The position numbers and the translations under genes were made by a program. Below, in pieces: positions 25,252 to 34,566 of a DNA stretch of 64,000 nt; positions within the stretch are counted from its first letter, which is position 1; every line of letters starts with the position of its first letter. The notes beneath the pieces are model-generated. The model was not told the DNA's origin, made no database searches, and saw nothing but the letters and a program-made list of their open reading frames with translations. This stretch comes from Saccharothrix algeriensis. Its GTDB lineage: Bacteria > Actinomycetota > Actinomycetes > Mycobacteriales > Pseudonocardiaceae. The stretch lies in assembly GCF_016907655.1 (NCBI RefSeq), contig NZ_JAFBCL010000001.1, positions 4,312,001 to 4,376,000 on the forward strand, in the 5' to 3' direction.

Positions 25252-26358
25252 ATGCCCGATAGCCGCCTTGCCGATGCCGCCGAACCGAAGTTCGGGCGCC
25301 ACGAAACATTTGCGCCGCGCTTCGGCTGGTTGCATAAGGCGTACATGGCGGTAAAGGAGGACAGTGAAACATTCCACCGGGAGGACGCGCCGGTAACACT
25401 CGGGGTTGGCAAGAACATGGTCAACGCCATGCGATACTGGTGCCAGGCTTTCAAGCTCACCGAGGAGCACCCACACAGGGATCCGTCCTACCGAGCATAC
25501 GTCGCATCGCCGACGTGGCGGGCTAGGTGGCTGCTCGACGAGGAAGGCGCCGACCCCTACCTAGAGGACACGGGTAGTTTGTGGTTGCTTCACTGGTGGT
25601 TGCTCTCGTCCACCCCTGAGGCTAAGTGCCTGGCTCCGAGCTGGTACGTGATGTTTCATCTCGCCCCGTTGTCTCGAGAGACATCTGAGGGGATGGCGAC
25701 GGTTATTACTCGGCACGTCCACGAGGGCTATGACGAAGAGCTATGGCCAGCTTCAGAGTCCATTGGCCGCGACGTTGACTGTCTGATCAAGATGTACGCG
25801 CTTGATCAAGAATTCAACCCACTGTCGCCGGGCAGTTTCGAGGATCTGCTGGCCTGTCCGTTCCGTGAGCTTGGCTTGTTGGAAGGACAAGGCAGAGGTA
25901 AAGGACGAGAATGGCTGTTCACCATCGGGTCTCGTTCCAACCTGCCGGCAGCAGTGCTCGCCTATGCATGCTTGGACTATGCTTCACAGTTTTCGTCCAA
26001 TGCCGGGTCCATCTCGCTCGCCCGGCTCGCCAACGAGCCTGGCGCTCCAGGTCGAGCCTTCCGAGTCGGTGAGCCCGAGCTCACTAAGGCCATCGAAACA
26101 CTGGTCAACGACCATCCTGAGCTCCAGATCGTGGAGGCACTCGGCCAGAGAAGCCTCGCCTTCGCTGCGTCGCCGCAAGCCCTTGCCTGGGATGTGCTCG
26201 ACGAGCACTACGGCCGAGTCCGCGAACGCCAAGGGTTCCCCACTCCACAGATGTGGTCCCAGAAATACCCCAGCCTTGATCGCGGCAATCGTAAGCGTCC
26301 GCGTAAGAAAGCTACCTCTCATGCTGAGGGGTTGGCGCTGATGGAGGAGAACGCGTGA
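25252..26358 (+). CDS. sspB: DUF4007-family protein (SspB-like)
   Basis: The 368-residue protein has DUF4007 landmarks: FGRHETFAPRFGWLHKAY near residue 14, VTLGVGKNMVNAMRYWC near 48 and DPYLEDTGSLWLLHWWLL near 99. In SspABCD systems the second gene is reported as a nicking enzyme with this kind of domain. I see no textbook nuclease motif, so the nickase role is inferred. AAAGGA (25238-25243) sits 8 nt before ATG. The start lies 54 nt after the desulfurase stop, and the end overlaps the ATPase gene by 4 nt (GTGA). Confidence 0.8.
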   Translation: MPDSRLADAAEPKFGRHETFAPRFGWLHKAYMAVKEDSETFHREDAPVTLGVGKNMVNAMRYWCQAFKLTEEHPHRDPSYRAYVASPTWRARWLLDEEGADPYLEDTGSLWLLHWWLLSSTPEAKCLAPSWYVMFHLAPLSRETSEGMATVITRHVHEGYDEELWPASESIGRDVDCLIKMYALDQEFNPLSPGSFEDLLACPFRELGLLEGQGRGKGREWLFTIGSRSNLPAAVLAYACLDYASQFSSNAGSISLARLANEPGAPGRAFRVGEPELTKAIETLVNDHPELQIVEALGQRSLAFAASPQALAWDVLDEHYGRVRERQGFPTPQMWSQKYPSLDRGNRKRPRKKATSHAEGLALMEENA

Positions 26359-29300
26359 CAACCGCAGCCAATATTGCGCGACGCACTCGCCAGACCAAGA
26401 TCGTCGCGCAAATTCCCGAGGGAATCAGCTTGGTTGGTTCCGAGATGCGGTCCACCAACCTCGAGCGGGATGTCCGTGATCAGCACCTGTACTCACCCTA
26501 TGTCGGGGCGCGAGCGCTGGATGTCCTTGACCGCATCACGAATGCGATCGCTGATCTCAAACGCACCCGATCATTTTCGTTCACCGGCCCTTATGGATCG
26601 GGCAAGTCTACTTTGGCAAACTTGTTCGATGCGTTTCTCGGGCACGATCCCGTCCGCCAGTCCGAAGCTGAGGCTGCCGTCGCAGCGACTAACCATGGTC
26701 TTGCCGCACGGTTGGCTCGGGTGCGCGACGAATTTGCGCCACAGGGTTTTTTGGGGGCCGTTGCAACTGCCGACCGCGAACCGCTTGCAACAACAGTGCG
26801 ACGCGCATTGTGCACAGCTGCCGAACGCCGGTGGAAGAAGCGACCGCCGAAATCCGTAGCGCAGGCGCTGACGGCATGCATGGGTCACAGTGTGCCTACC
26901 ACCGAGAGCCTCGTGGAATTGGTCAGCGCATTGTGCGCCGAGGCGCCTGTACTGTTGATCATCGACGAGTTCGGTAAAACGTTGGAACACCTCGCTGCTG
27001 AGGGCGACTCCAGCAGCGCAGGGAACGACGTGTACCTACTCCAGGTTCTTGCTGAAAAGGGCGCAGGGCGCTCCGGGTTGCCGCTGTTTATGGTCACCCT
27101 TCAGCATCTGGCCTTCACGGACTACGCCGCGCGCTCCAGCAGCATTCAAAGTAAGGAATGGGCAAAGGTTCAGGGCCGCTTCGAAGACGTCACCTTTACC
27201 CCAAATCTCGGTGACGCTGTTCACTTGCTGCGGCGCCGCCTTGACCTGTCCTTGGTCACGCCAGTCGGCCGTGGCCTGATCGACGCACAGGCCCGGGCTG
27301 CGGCCGAGGCATGGAATATACACGCGCTGAACGCCATTGTGGACATCTCAGAAAAGATGTTCGCTGACCTCTATCCGCTGCATCCGCTTACGGCGATCGT
27401 GGCACCACTCCTGGCGGCGCAGATCGGTCAGCACGATCGCAGCCTCACGGGCTTCCTGGGAAGCGACGAGCCACACACCGTGCGCCGTGCCCTCGACACA
27501 TTGACGGTCGAGGCTCCGACCCAAGCGTCCACCCTGCGCCTGCCACAGTTGTACGACTACTTCTTCGCCTCCGGACGAACCACTCTCCTCGCTTCAGCTA
27601 ATGCCAGTCGATGGCTCGAAGTGGACAGCCGAATCAACGAGGCACACGGACTGCCACTCGAGGACCAGGATGTCCTTAAGACGATCGGCACCCTGAACTT
27701 GATCGATGTCGACGGTGTCCTCCGCGCGACGCCCGCTATGATCCAGTTCGCGCTGCACGACCCGGTCGACGCGCAGAACACCGAGCGTTTCGCGGCTCTA
27801 CAGAAGTGCCTTGACAGACTAGAAGCCAACAGCTTCGTCGTTCACCGCGAATACAGTGATGAGTATCGTATCTGGCAAGGTACGGACGTCAAGATCGACA
27901 AGCGTGTCAACGATATTGCGGCCCGTCTTGAAGCATCCGATGTTGTCCGTTATTTTAACCAACAGCTAGGAACGGTACTTCCCGTGGCGGTCGTGGCTGG
28001 CGGACATAGCCAGCGCACGGGCATGCTGCGCTACTTCCGGACCGCGATCAGCCACCGCACGGACAAGCTGCCAGGCCCTGAGGTGGTCACAGACGCCTCC
28101 GATGGCCTGATGGTCTACCACTTCGGCTCGCTCATCGACCGGCCTGTAGTCAACTCACCACTGCCAGTTCTGATCGGAACCAGCAGCAAGTCTGTGACAG
28201 TTCTCCAAGCTGGGATCACCCTCGTCGCCCTCCAGGAACTTCTTGAGGACCAAACACTTGACCGAGTAGCGTCCAGTGAGATCAAAGAGCGTATCGCGGA
28301 CATCTCACACCGTATCGGTAGCTTGCTCGACGAGGCGTTCAACCCTGTCAGTCCGCATTCTTCCTGGCACCTCTGGGATTCGGGTAACGACACTAGTTCC
28401 GAACCGCGTGAGGAGATCGGGGCGCGCAGCTACTCTGGTTTGGTTTCCAAAGCGTGTGATGCGATGTACCCGTTTACTCCTCACATCCGCAACGAAATGG
28501 TAGGGCGTCATCAGCTCAGCAGTATTGCCGCTAAAACCCGTCGTGAACTGTTGACTGCGATGCTGCAGAAGTCTGGCTACCCCCTGCTCGGCTACGACAC
28601 CGGCCGGTACACGGCTGAACGTGCAATGTACGCCGGAGTGGTGCAATACCTTGGTCTGCACCGCGAAGCCGATGCGTTCAGCAGCAATTCGGCCACCAAC
28701 GGCATCTTCACGCACGGCATCTCCCGCCCCAGAAAGGGTCAGGAAAACGGCAGCATTCATCCCGCTTGGGAAGCCCTCGAAGAGGCGCTGACTAGCGCGA
28801 AGCAACCTACCCCTATCGTGGACATTTACCACCAGCTCATGTCTCCTCCATATGGGGTCAAAGCTGGTGTGGTTCCGATTCTGGTGGTCACCGCTCTAAT
28901 GTTGCGCTCCGAGGATGTTGCTCTGTTTGAGGAGGGCAACTACTGCCAGCGGCTGACCGCCGACATCATCGAACGCATTAACGTTCCATATCCGGATCGC
29001 TTCACGGTCAAGGCCATGCCGATCGGACGCGGCCAGCGCCGGCTCGTAATTGACGGTCTGGCCTCATTTCTGAAAGTCGACGCTCCCGCTTCGCCATCGG
29101 CCCGCAACCCCAGATTGCTTGCGGTCACCCGGGCGATGTTGGAACGGGTTATGGTGCTCGCTCCGTACGCACGGCAAACACAACGCCTCAGCCCGGATGC
29201 GCTCACAATCCGAGACGTTCTGTTCGAAGCAACCGACCCGGACGAGCTGGTGTTTGCGGCTCTGCCGAAGTCACTGGGATTTGAGCCGATCCTCGTCAAC

Positions 29301-29963
29301 GCAACTAGAGACGAGGTGATGGCCGAAGCCTTCGTCCATAGACTGACCGCGGCTTTGGACGACCTATCCAGTGCTGCCACCGCGCTCCGACAAGAAATAG
29401 TAGCGACCATGGGCCGGGCTTTTCGCCTGCCGCCAGACCTCAGTGAACTTCGCTCCGGTCTTACGGAGCGGTTGCGTGGCTTTGCCAACGCTTCCCTTGA
29501 GCTCAACCTGCAGGGATTCGTATCCCGTGTGCTCAACAAAAACCTGTCGGATGAGGACTGGCTCGACCCGATCATCATCCGTCTCGCAAATAAAGCTCTG
29601 GGAGACTGGACCGACCGAGACGCTGAAGCGTTTCCTCGACAAGTTGAAGAAATGGCAAGGGCCCTCGATCGAGTCAGTCATCTCTATGACGTCCACAATT
29701 TTTCTGCGCCGGGTGCACCTGGGGCGCCACCCGAATCCCGACAGATCGAAACCCGCCTACTGACGCTCACCACCCCAGAAGGGGCCGAAGAACGTACCCT
29801 CATCCACGTGCCGAAAAAGTCGCGGCAGGCGGCGGGCAAGCTTGTTGTCAGCGTTATTCGGCAAGCCGAGAAAGCGCTCGGCCCCGATGGTGCGCGCATT
29901 CTGCTCGCAGCCTTGGCGGAGCGTCTTGCCGCAACCGACTCGGATTCGACCCAGCAAAGGTAG
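26355..29963 (+). CDS. sspC: Large P-loop ATPase (SspC-like)
   Basis: The 1202-residue protein has Walker A TGPYGSGKST (77-86) and Walker B VLLIIDEFGK (199-208) in an N-terminal AAA/STAND-like ATPase domain that also carries a conserved lead-in (LYSPYVGARALDVLDRI). The rest is long, mostly helical and without a recognised domain. In Ssp systems the third gene is an ATPase needed for DNA phosphorothioation, probably energising target engagement. It overlaps the preceding gene by 4 nt and is followed after 8 nt by the PP-loop gene. Codon use includes many AT-ending codons that are rare in the flanking housekeeping genes, consistent with acquisition by transfer. Confidence 0.8.
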   Translation: MTTAANIARRTRQTKIVAQIPEGISLVGSEMRSTNLERDVRDQHLYSPYVGARALDVLDRITNAIADLKRTRSFSFTGPYGSGKSTLANLFDAFLGHDPVRQSEAEAAVAATNHGLAARLARVRDEFAPQGFLGAVATADREPLATTVRRALCTAAERRWKKRPPKSVAQALTACMGHSVPTTESLVELVSALCAEAPVLLIIDEFGKTLEHLAAEGDSSSAGNDVYLLQVLAEKGAGRSGLPLFMVTLQHLAFTDYAARSSSIQSKEWAKVQGRFEDVTFTPNLGDAVHLLRRRLDLSLVTPVGRGLIDAQARAAAEAWNIHALNAIVDISEKMFADLYPLHPLTAIVAPLLAAQIGQHDRSLTGFLGSDEPHTVRRALDTLTVEAPTQASTLRLPQLYDYFFASGRTTLLASANASRWLEVDSRINEAHGLPLEDQDVLKTIGTLNLIDVDGVLRATPAMIQFALHDPVDAQNTERFAALQKCLDRLEANSFVVHREYSDEYRIWQGTDVKIDKRVNDIAARLEASDVVRYFNQQLGTVLPVAVVAGGHSQRTGMLRYFRTAISHRTDKLPGPEVVTDASDGLMVYHFGSLIDRPVVNSPLPVLIGTSSKSVTVLQAGITLVALQELLEDQTLDRVASSEIKERIADISHRIGSLLDEAFNPVSPHSSWHLWDSGNDTSSEPREEIGARSYSGLVSKACDAMYPFTPHIRNEMVGRHQLSSIAAKTRRELLTAMLQKSGYPLLGYDTGRYTAERAMYAGVVQYLGLHREADAFSSNSATNGIFTHGISRPRKGQENGSIHPAWEALEEALTSAKQPTPIVDIYHQLMSPPYGVKAGVVPILVVTALMLRSEDVALFEEGNYCQRLTADIIERINVPYPDRFTVKAMPIGRGQRRLVIDGLASFLKVDAPASPSARNPRLLAVTRAMLERVMVLAPYARQTQRLSPDALTIRDVLFEATDPDELVFAALPKSLGFEPILVNATRDEVMAEAFVHRLTAALDDLSSAATALRQEIVATMGRAFRLPPDLSELRSGLTERLRGFANASLELNLQGFVSRVLNKNLSDEDWLDPIIIRLANKALGDWTDRDAEAFPRQVEEMARALDRVSHLYDVHNFSAPGAPGAPPESRQIETRLLTLTTPEGAEERTLIHVPKKSRQAAGKLVVSVIRQAEKALGPDGARILLAALAERLAATDSDSTQQR

Positions 29964-29971
29964 GAGAAGTT

Positions 29972-30808
29972 GTGACCGATATCAGCAGGTCTAGCGGCAA
30001 GAAGCGCCACGTCCTTGGCCTCTCCGGCGGCAAGGACTCTTCGGCACTTGCGATCTACATGCATGGTCGAGTTCCCGAGATGGAATACTTCTTCTGTGAT
30101 ACCGGTGCGGAGCTGCCGGAGACCTATGAATATCTCAACAGGCTCGAGGCGGCGGTAGGCAAGCCGATCGTCCGGCTCAACAGCAGCCGCGACTTCGATC
30201 ATTGGCTCGAGGTGTACCAGGGTACGCTGCCCAGCCCCCAGATGCGCTGGTGCACCAAGAACTTGAAGATCAAGCCCCTCGAAGAGTGGGTCGGCGACGA
30301 CGATGTCATCTCCTATGTCGCCATCCGTGCTGACGAGAATAGATTGGGCTACGTCAGCACCAAGCCCAACATCACGGCTGTGTTCCCCTTTCGCGAGGAT
30401 GGGATCGACCGAGCCGGCGTCGACAGGATCCTCGACGAGGCCGGGATCGGGCTGCCGGACTACTATGAGTGGCGCACCCGGTCGGGCTGCTACTTCTGCT
30501 TCTTCCAGCGCAAGCATGAATGGGTGGGGTTGAAAGACCGGCACCCGGAGCTTTTCGAGAAGGCAGTCGCATACGAGGAAAAGGTCAACTACCGGCGTAC
30601 AGCGATGCAGGACCGGCAGTTCACCTGGTCGCACAACGAGTCGCTGCGCGAATTGATCGAACGCCGAGATGAAATTGAAGCCAAGCACCAAGCGGCACTT
30701 GAACGCGCAGCCAAGAGGGTTAAGCCCAACCGTCCACTTCTGGAAATTTTGGCCGATGTGCACGATGAAGACGACGATCAGGGTGGTTGTGCCGTTTGCC
30801 ATCTCTGA
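29972..30808 (+). CDS. sspD: PAPS-reductase-like PP-loop sulfurtransferase (SspD/DndC-like)
   Basis: The 278-residue protein has the PP-loop SGGKDSSALA (18-27), FFCDTGAELPETYEYL near 40, MRWCTKNLKIKPLEEW near 91, and cysteines in RSGCYFCFFQRKHEW near 170 and GGCAVCHL at the C-terminus that could hold an iron-sulfur cluster. Its family activates the DNA backbone phosphate with ATP and inserts sulfur supplied by the desulfurase. GTG 29972 is preceded by TAGGAGAAG, which includes the upstream stop codon. This completes the desulfurase-DUF4007-ATPase-PP-loop order typical of SspABCD. Confidence 0.87.
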   Translation: MTDISRSSGKKRHVLGLSGGKDSSALAIYMHGRVPEMEYFFCDTGAELPETYEYLNRLEAAVGKPIVRLNSSRDFDHWLEVYQGTLPSPQMRWCTKNLKIKPLEEWVGDDDVISYVAIRADENRLGYVSTKPNITAVFPFREDGIDRAGVDRILDEAGIGLPDYYEWRTRSGCYFCFFQRKHEWVGLKDRHPELFEKAVAYEEKVNYRRTAMQDRQFTWSHNESLRELIERRDEIEAKHQAALERAAKRVKPNRPLLEILADVHDEDDDQGGCAVCHL

Positions 30809-31151
30809 CCCAAACGAAGAGTCGCATGTCTCGTGCCTTTCGATAAAACCCGGTGAAGGTGTGAAGCGCGGCGGTGGAAATTTTATTCACGCCTTCATTC
30901 AGGCGAAAGGTGAAGCTCGCTCCGGATTACGATCCAGTCGCGCAGATCGTCTTCCGGTGTACTCGGGGACTCAAGCGCCGCAGCTCGGGGATTGATCGGC
31001 GAGTAGCTCAAGCTACCGCTCGACACAGTCCTGGGATAGTTGTCGGAATAGACAGCAACCCGATTAGGTACGTCATCGCCGCCGCGCGGCCCTGCAACCA
31101 CGCCGCCTTCAGGGGGAGGCCCACCGCAGCTACCTGGTACCCAACTACCTA
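30809..31151. other. Gap between the PP-loop gene and an IS; possible gene remnant
   Basis: The 343 bp hold no complete gene. A plus-strand frame (GTG 30874) and an opposing frame both run through it without recognisable homology. Joining the left flank to the right flank across the IS gives a frame reading HRSYLVPNYLVAKADKDHPD, so part of a gene may have been cut by the insertion. Confidence 0.4.
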
Positions 31152-32341
31152 GTGCTGCATCTCGGAACGTTGACCTGCTAATCGGTGTGGTGGGCTGACG
31201 GTCCGGGCTGGTCCTCCCATTTCGAGCGGGAGGTGGTCGTGGGTCGTCGTCCGGAGGTTTTCGTCCGGCCGTTGTCCATGGAAGAGGGCCGGAAGTTGGC
31301 CCGGATCGGCAGGACGGCGAAGGCCCCGGTGCGGTTGCGTCGGGCGATCGTGGTGTTGATATCCGCCCAGGGCCAGCGGTGCCTGACATCACGTCGTTGA
31401 TGCAGGTCGGCGCCGACTACGTGCGTGATGTGATCCACGCGTGCAACGAGCGGGGGTTCGCGGCATTGGACCCGGAATGGAGCGGGGGACGCCCGAAGGT
31501 GATCGGTGAGGCGGTCCGGCAACGGATCTGCCTGATCGCACGGACATCCCCCGCCTCATGGGGCATCACCGCGTTCTCGACCTGGCCGCTGTCCACGCTG
31601 CGCGACCATCTGCTCGACCGCGGCACCGTCGCGACGATCAGCCGGGAGACCCTGCGCCGCATCCTGCACGCCGGCGGCGTGTCCCGGCAGGCCACCACCA
31701 CCCGGAAGACTTCCACCGACCCGGACCTCCTCACGAAGATGCACCGAATCCTCGACCTCTACGATCACCCTCCCGAAGCCGGGAGGGTGATCTGCAACGA
31801 CGAGTTCGGGCCGCTCGACCTTCAGCCACGCAAGGGCAAGGCATGGCAGCCGACCGGATCGCCGCGCCGACTACGCGCCACCCACAACCGCCACCACGGC
31901 GTGATGCACATGCTCGCCGCACTCGACCTGACCACCGGGAAGATCCACTACCGCATCCACCGCCGCAAGCGGCACCGGGAGCTTCCGGAGCTGCTCACAA
32001 GCCCGCGGACACGGTGGCCGGGCCAACGACTCCACCTGGTCATGGACAACTTCTCGCCCCACCGTCACCCCGACGTCCACGCCCGGGCCGCCGTCAACGA
32101 CGTCGAGTTGGTGTTCCTGCCGACCTACTCCAGCTGGTTGAACTGGATCGGAGCCGAGTTCACCGCCCTGTGCTACTTCATCCTCAACGGCACCGACACC
32201 ACAGCCACGCCGAGCAGAACGCCACCATCTCCGCCTACATCCGCCGGCGCAACGCCCGAGCCCGACCCAAGACCGGCTTCACCACCGACTCACCCATCCG
32301 CACCCGGACCAGTACCCGATCAAGGTTGCGTGATGCAGAAC
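31152..32341. mobile_element. IS630-family insertion sequence, decayed (1190 bp)
   Basis: Imperfect terminal inverted repeats (GTGCTGCATCTCGGAACGTT from 31152; GTTCTGCATCACGCAACCTT reading in from 32341) are flanked by TA on both sides (31150-31151, 32342-32343), the target used by IS630/Tc1-type elements. The transposase is frameshifted. It differs in ends and protein from the intact IS630 copy at 56390-57564. Confidence 0.85.
31239..32333 (+). pseudogene. IS630-family transposase, three frameshifts
   Basis: The protein can be followed through three changes of frame. The N-terminus VGRRPEVFVRPLSMEEGRKL and RAIVVLISAQGQ is frame-shifted near 31378 into ITSLMQVGADYVRDVI, NDEFGPLDL (Asp), LVMDNFSPHRH (Asp) and SSWLNWIGAEF (Glu). 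A second shift near 32200 leads into HAEQNATISAYIRRRNARARPKTGF, and a third near 32310 into DQYPIKVA and TGA 32331. All three DDE acidic residues are present, but the copy is inactive. The start GTG 31239 follows GGGAGG. Confidence 0.83.
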
Positions 32342-32343
32342 TA

Positions 32344-32448
32344 GTTGCCAAGGCGGACAAGGACCACCCTGACTACCGACGCACTGTCGATCCCGATGAA
32401 GGAGTCGGACTCAACGAACTCGAAGACGACGACGCAACCGTGGTTTGA
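32344..32448 (+). pseudogene. 3' remnant of a gene cut by the IS630 insertion
   Basis: Immediately after the right TA a frame reads VAKADKDHPDYRRTVDPD, then GVGLNELEDDDATVV and TGA. The acidic, biased composition looks like a real C-terminal tail. With the IS removed it joins a frame in the left flank. The protein is not recognised. Confidence 0.35.
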
Positions 32449-32779
32449 AGGGGAAATTGCGTACGAGCCCAGGTCGCGGCGAGGCTGTGAAGGGTGAGAT
32501 CGGTGTGACTCGGTTTCCGCAGGCTGGTCGACGGCAGCCTCCTATTCCCGGAGCTTGCCCAAGTGCGGCGCGTGGCGGCGCGTTTGCCAGGGGTAGATGA
32601 CGCGTTGAACGGGTTCGGTTCTGTTGCCCTACTGCTGTTTTGGAGGGCCCTGCACGACAGGCTGTTGTGGGACGGCAGGTCGCCAAGGTGAAGGTCACGC
32701 ACCGCGGTGCGGTGGTGACGGCGACGCCGTCACCACCGGACGGCGCCGGCGTGCGGCTCCTCCCCGGTGGGGTGCGGTA
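32449..32779. other. Gap at the right edge of the island
   Basis: The 331 bp contain no supported gene. I looked for a copy of the tRNA-Arg 3' end (the GGTTCGAATCCTGC segment) that would mark attR and did not find one here or elsewhere to the right, so the right boundary of the island is not defined. Confidence 0.5.
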
Positions 32780-33286
32780 CTACCGCGTGGTCGGTCCCGG
32801 GGCGGTGGGGCGGGGCGTGGTGGAGCGTTGGGTGATGGCTTCCGCCACTTCCTCGATCGCCCGGCGGATGAGGTTGCCGTAGTCGTCGTCGGCCAGGGCG
32901 TGCTGGTGGGCGCGTGCGGCGGTGATGTGGGTGGTGGCGGCGGGGAAGGAGGACAGGCGGCGGAAGTCGTCGGCCAGGTTGAGGTGCAGGGAGGGGTAGA
33001 AGGCGGCGATCTGCAGGGTGGCCTGGTGTTGCCGCACGCGGTCGTCGGTCAGGGCTTCGGCTGCGTCCAACGCCCTGCTGTCCCAGACGAGGGCTTCCGC
33101 CGGGTCCTCGTGCAGGTCGGCCATGTAGTGCGCGAGCGTGCAGCGGTGGAACGGGTCCCCTGCCGGGCCGATCCGGTCCCAGAGCCGGTGGAGGCGGGCG
33201 CGTGCCGCTTCGGTGTCGCCCGCTCGGCCCAGGGTGACGGCGGCGGCGATGTCGGTCATCGTGGGGTCCGGGGTCTGCGTGGTCAT
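32780..33286 (-). CDS. TPR-like helical protein, partner of the MerR-clamp regulator
   Basis: The 168-residue, helix-rich protein has repeated AxxxLGxA-like segments (AAAVTLGRAGDTEAARARLH, CTLAHYMADL, EALVWDSRALDAAEAL) suggestive of tetratricopeptide repeats; no catalytic motif is seen. Its ATG overlaps the TGA of the upstream MerR gene, so it is translated as the second gene of that pair. It may act as a co-regulator or stress-related adaptor; this is inferred only from linkage. Confidence 0.6.
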   Translation of the reverse strand: MTTQTPDPTMTDIAAAVTLGRAGDTEAARARLHRLWDRIGPAGDPFHRCTLAHYMADLHEDPAEALVWDSRALDAAEALTDDRVRQHQATLQIAAFYPSLHLNLADDFRRLSSFPAATTHITAARAHQHALADDDYGNLIRRAIEEVAEAITQRSTTPRPTAPGPTTR

Positions 33287-34359
33287 CAGGGGCCTTCCTG
33301 GGTCAGGGGGCGGACGGGCATGGCCAGGGTGGTCAGGTCGCCGTTGTCGGCGGAGCGGACGACCACCGGCTGGTCGGGGCCTGCCAGGTCGAGCATCAGG
33401 TCCGGGCCGATGGCCGTGCTGATCGCGGGGTAGAGGGTGGTGATCGCGAAGTCGACGTCGATCCCCGGACCGGTGACCGTGGCGGGGATCGGTGGCGTGT
33501 CAGGGATTCCGCCCGGTCCGACCGCCACCGCGGAGTCGGTGACGCGGAGCCGGACCCGCTGGTCGCGGTGGTGCTCCAGGCGGTGCACCAGCGCGTTGCG
33601 CGGGACGAGCACGCGGGTGCGCACCTCGGGCAGGGAGGCCAGGAGCACCCGGTGGTCGGGGAAGGGCCCGGCGAGGGTGCGGCACTCGCGGGTGGTCTCG
33701 TCGTCGCCCGCCAGGCGGATGCTCCCGGGGCGGGTGCTCAGGTGGAGCCGGTGCCGGCGCCGCGCCCAGGGCATCGCCGCCCCCAGGTCGTCGGCGTCGA
33801 CCGTCGCCGACCAGTCCGCCTCGTGGGGGCGGGTCGGCGCCAGCGTGCGGGTCGACAGGCGGTACCGGTCGGTCGCGGTCAGCTCGACGCCGTCGGCGGA
33901 CACGCCGACGCGCACCCCGTTGAGCACGGGCAGGTCCGGTTCGCGGGTGGTCGCGGTGATGATCTGCTCGACGGCGGCGGCGAACACGGAACCGGTGACG
34001 GCGACGGGCGGCGACCAGCGCGTCGGGTCCAGCGAGGCTTTGACCGCCGCGGCGGTCTCCCGCGCCCGGTGCGCGCGCTCGGCCAGGGCCGCGACGTGCT
34101 CGTCGATGACCCGGGCGGCGTCGCGGCCGTCGGAGCGCAGGATCTCGGCGACGCGCTCGAGCGGCACGTCGATCTCCCGCAGGCGGCGGATCACGACCGC
34201 GCGCTCGACCTGGTCGCTCGCGTAGTAGCGGTAGCCGGACGCCTGGTCGACGCTGGCCGGCCGCAGCAAGCCGGAATCCGCGTAGAAGCGCAGCGCGCTG
34301 GCGGTCAGCCCGCTGGCGCGGGCGAAGAGGCCGATCGTGAGCAGTTCGGGCCGGGGCAC
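33286..34359 (-). CDS. MerR-family regulator fused to a DNA polymerase III beta-clamp-like domain
   Basis: The 357-residue protein begins with a MerR winged helix (LLTIGLFARASGLTASALRF, GYRYYASDQVERAVVIRRLR) and a coiled linker to about residue 110. The C-terminal 240 residues resemble the sliding clamp DnaN: VSADGVELTATDRYRLSTRT near residue 152, PGSIRLAGDDET, and the terminal VVVRSADNGDLTTLAMPVRP, which matches the clamp's closing MPVR segment. MerR proteins untwist promoters with long spacers, and the gene's own promoter has that geometry. The clamp-like part could sense DNA replication or a ligand; its function is unknown. GTG 34359 is the predicted transcription start. Confidence 0.82.
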   Translation of the reverse strand: MPRPELLTIGLFARASGLTASALRFYADSGLLRPASVDQASGYRYYASDQVERAVVIRRLREIDVPLERVAEILRSDGRDAARVIDEHVAALAERAHRARETAAAVKASLDPTRWSPPVAVTGSVFAAAVEQIITATTREPDLPVLNGVRVGVSADGVELTATDRYRLSTRTLAPTRPHEADWSATVDADDLGAAMPWARRRHRLHLSTRPGSIRLAGDDETTRECRTLAGPFPDHRVLLASLPEVRTRVLVPRNALVHRLEHHRDQRVRLRVTDSAVAVGPGGIPDTPPIPATVTGPGIDVDFAITTLYPAISTAIGPDLMLDLAGPDQPVVVRSADNGDLTTLAMPVRPLTQEGP

Positions 34360-34365
34360 CCGCCC

Positions 34366-34396
34366 ATCATCGAGTCTCAGGTTGCCTGAGGGTCAA
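34366..34396 (-). promoter_or_regulatory. MerR-type promoter (19-bp spacer with palindrome)
   Basis: On the minus strand TTGACC (34396-34391) and GATGAT (34371-34366) are separated by 19 nt filled by the palindrome CTCAGG-CAA-CCTGAG (34376-34390). This overlong spacer with central dyad is the hallmark of MerR-activated promoters. The transcription start would fall on or next to GTG 34359, giving a leaderless, self-regulated message. Confidence 0.7.
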
Positions 34397-34566
34397 GCCC
34401 GGGCGGCCCGCACCGGGGAAACACCATCGGGCGACCTGATCGACAGGACAGCCCGCGGGCACCGGGTTACGGTTTTCCCGGTGTCACGCGGAAAAGGCGC
34501 GCCGCGCTTTCGCGTCGGTGCTGCGCGATTCGGCCGGGGGTCGCCCGCAGGAACTGAGGAGTGGCC

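Noticed and set aside
24022..30808. Classical DndABCDE double-strand phosphorothioation system
   Set aside because: There is no DndB, DndD (SMC-like) or small DndE gene; the DUF4007 gene and the order desulfurase-DUF4007-ATPase-PP-loop fit SspABCD better.
16117..32779. CRISPR array near the defence genes
   Set aside because: No regularly spaced direct repeats were found; the palindromes seen are single.
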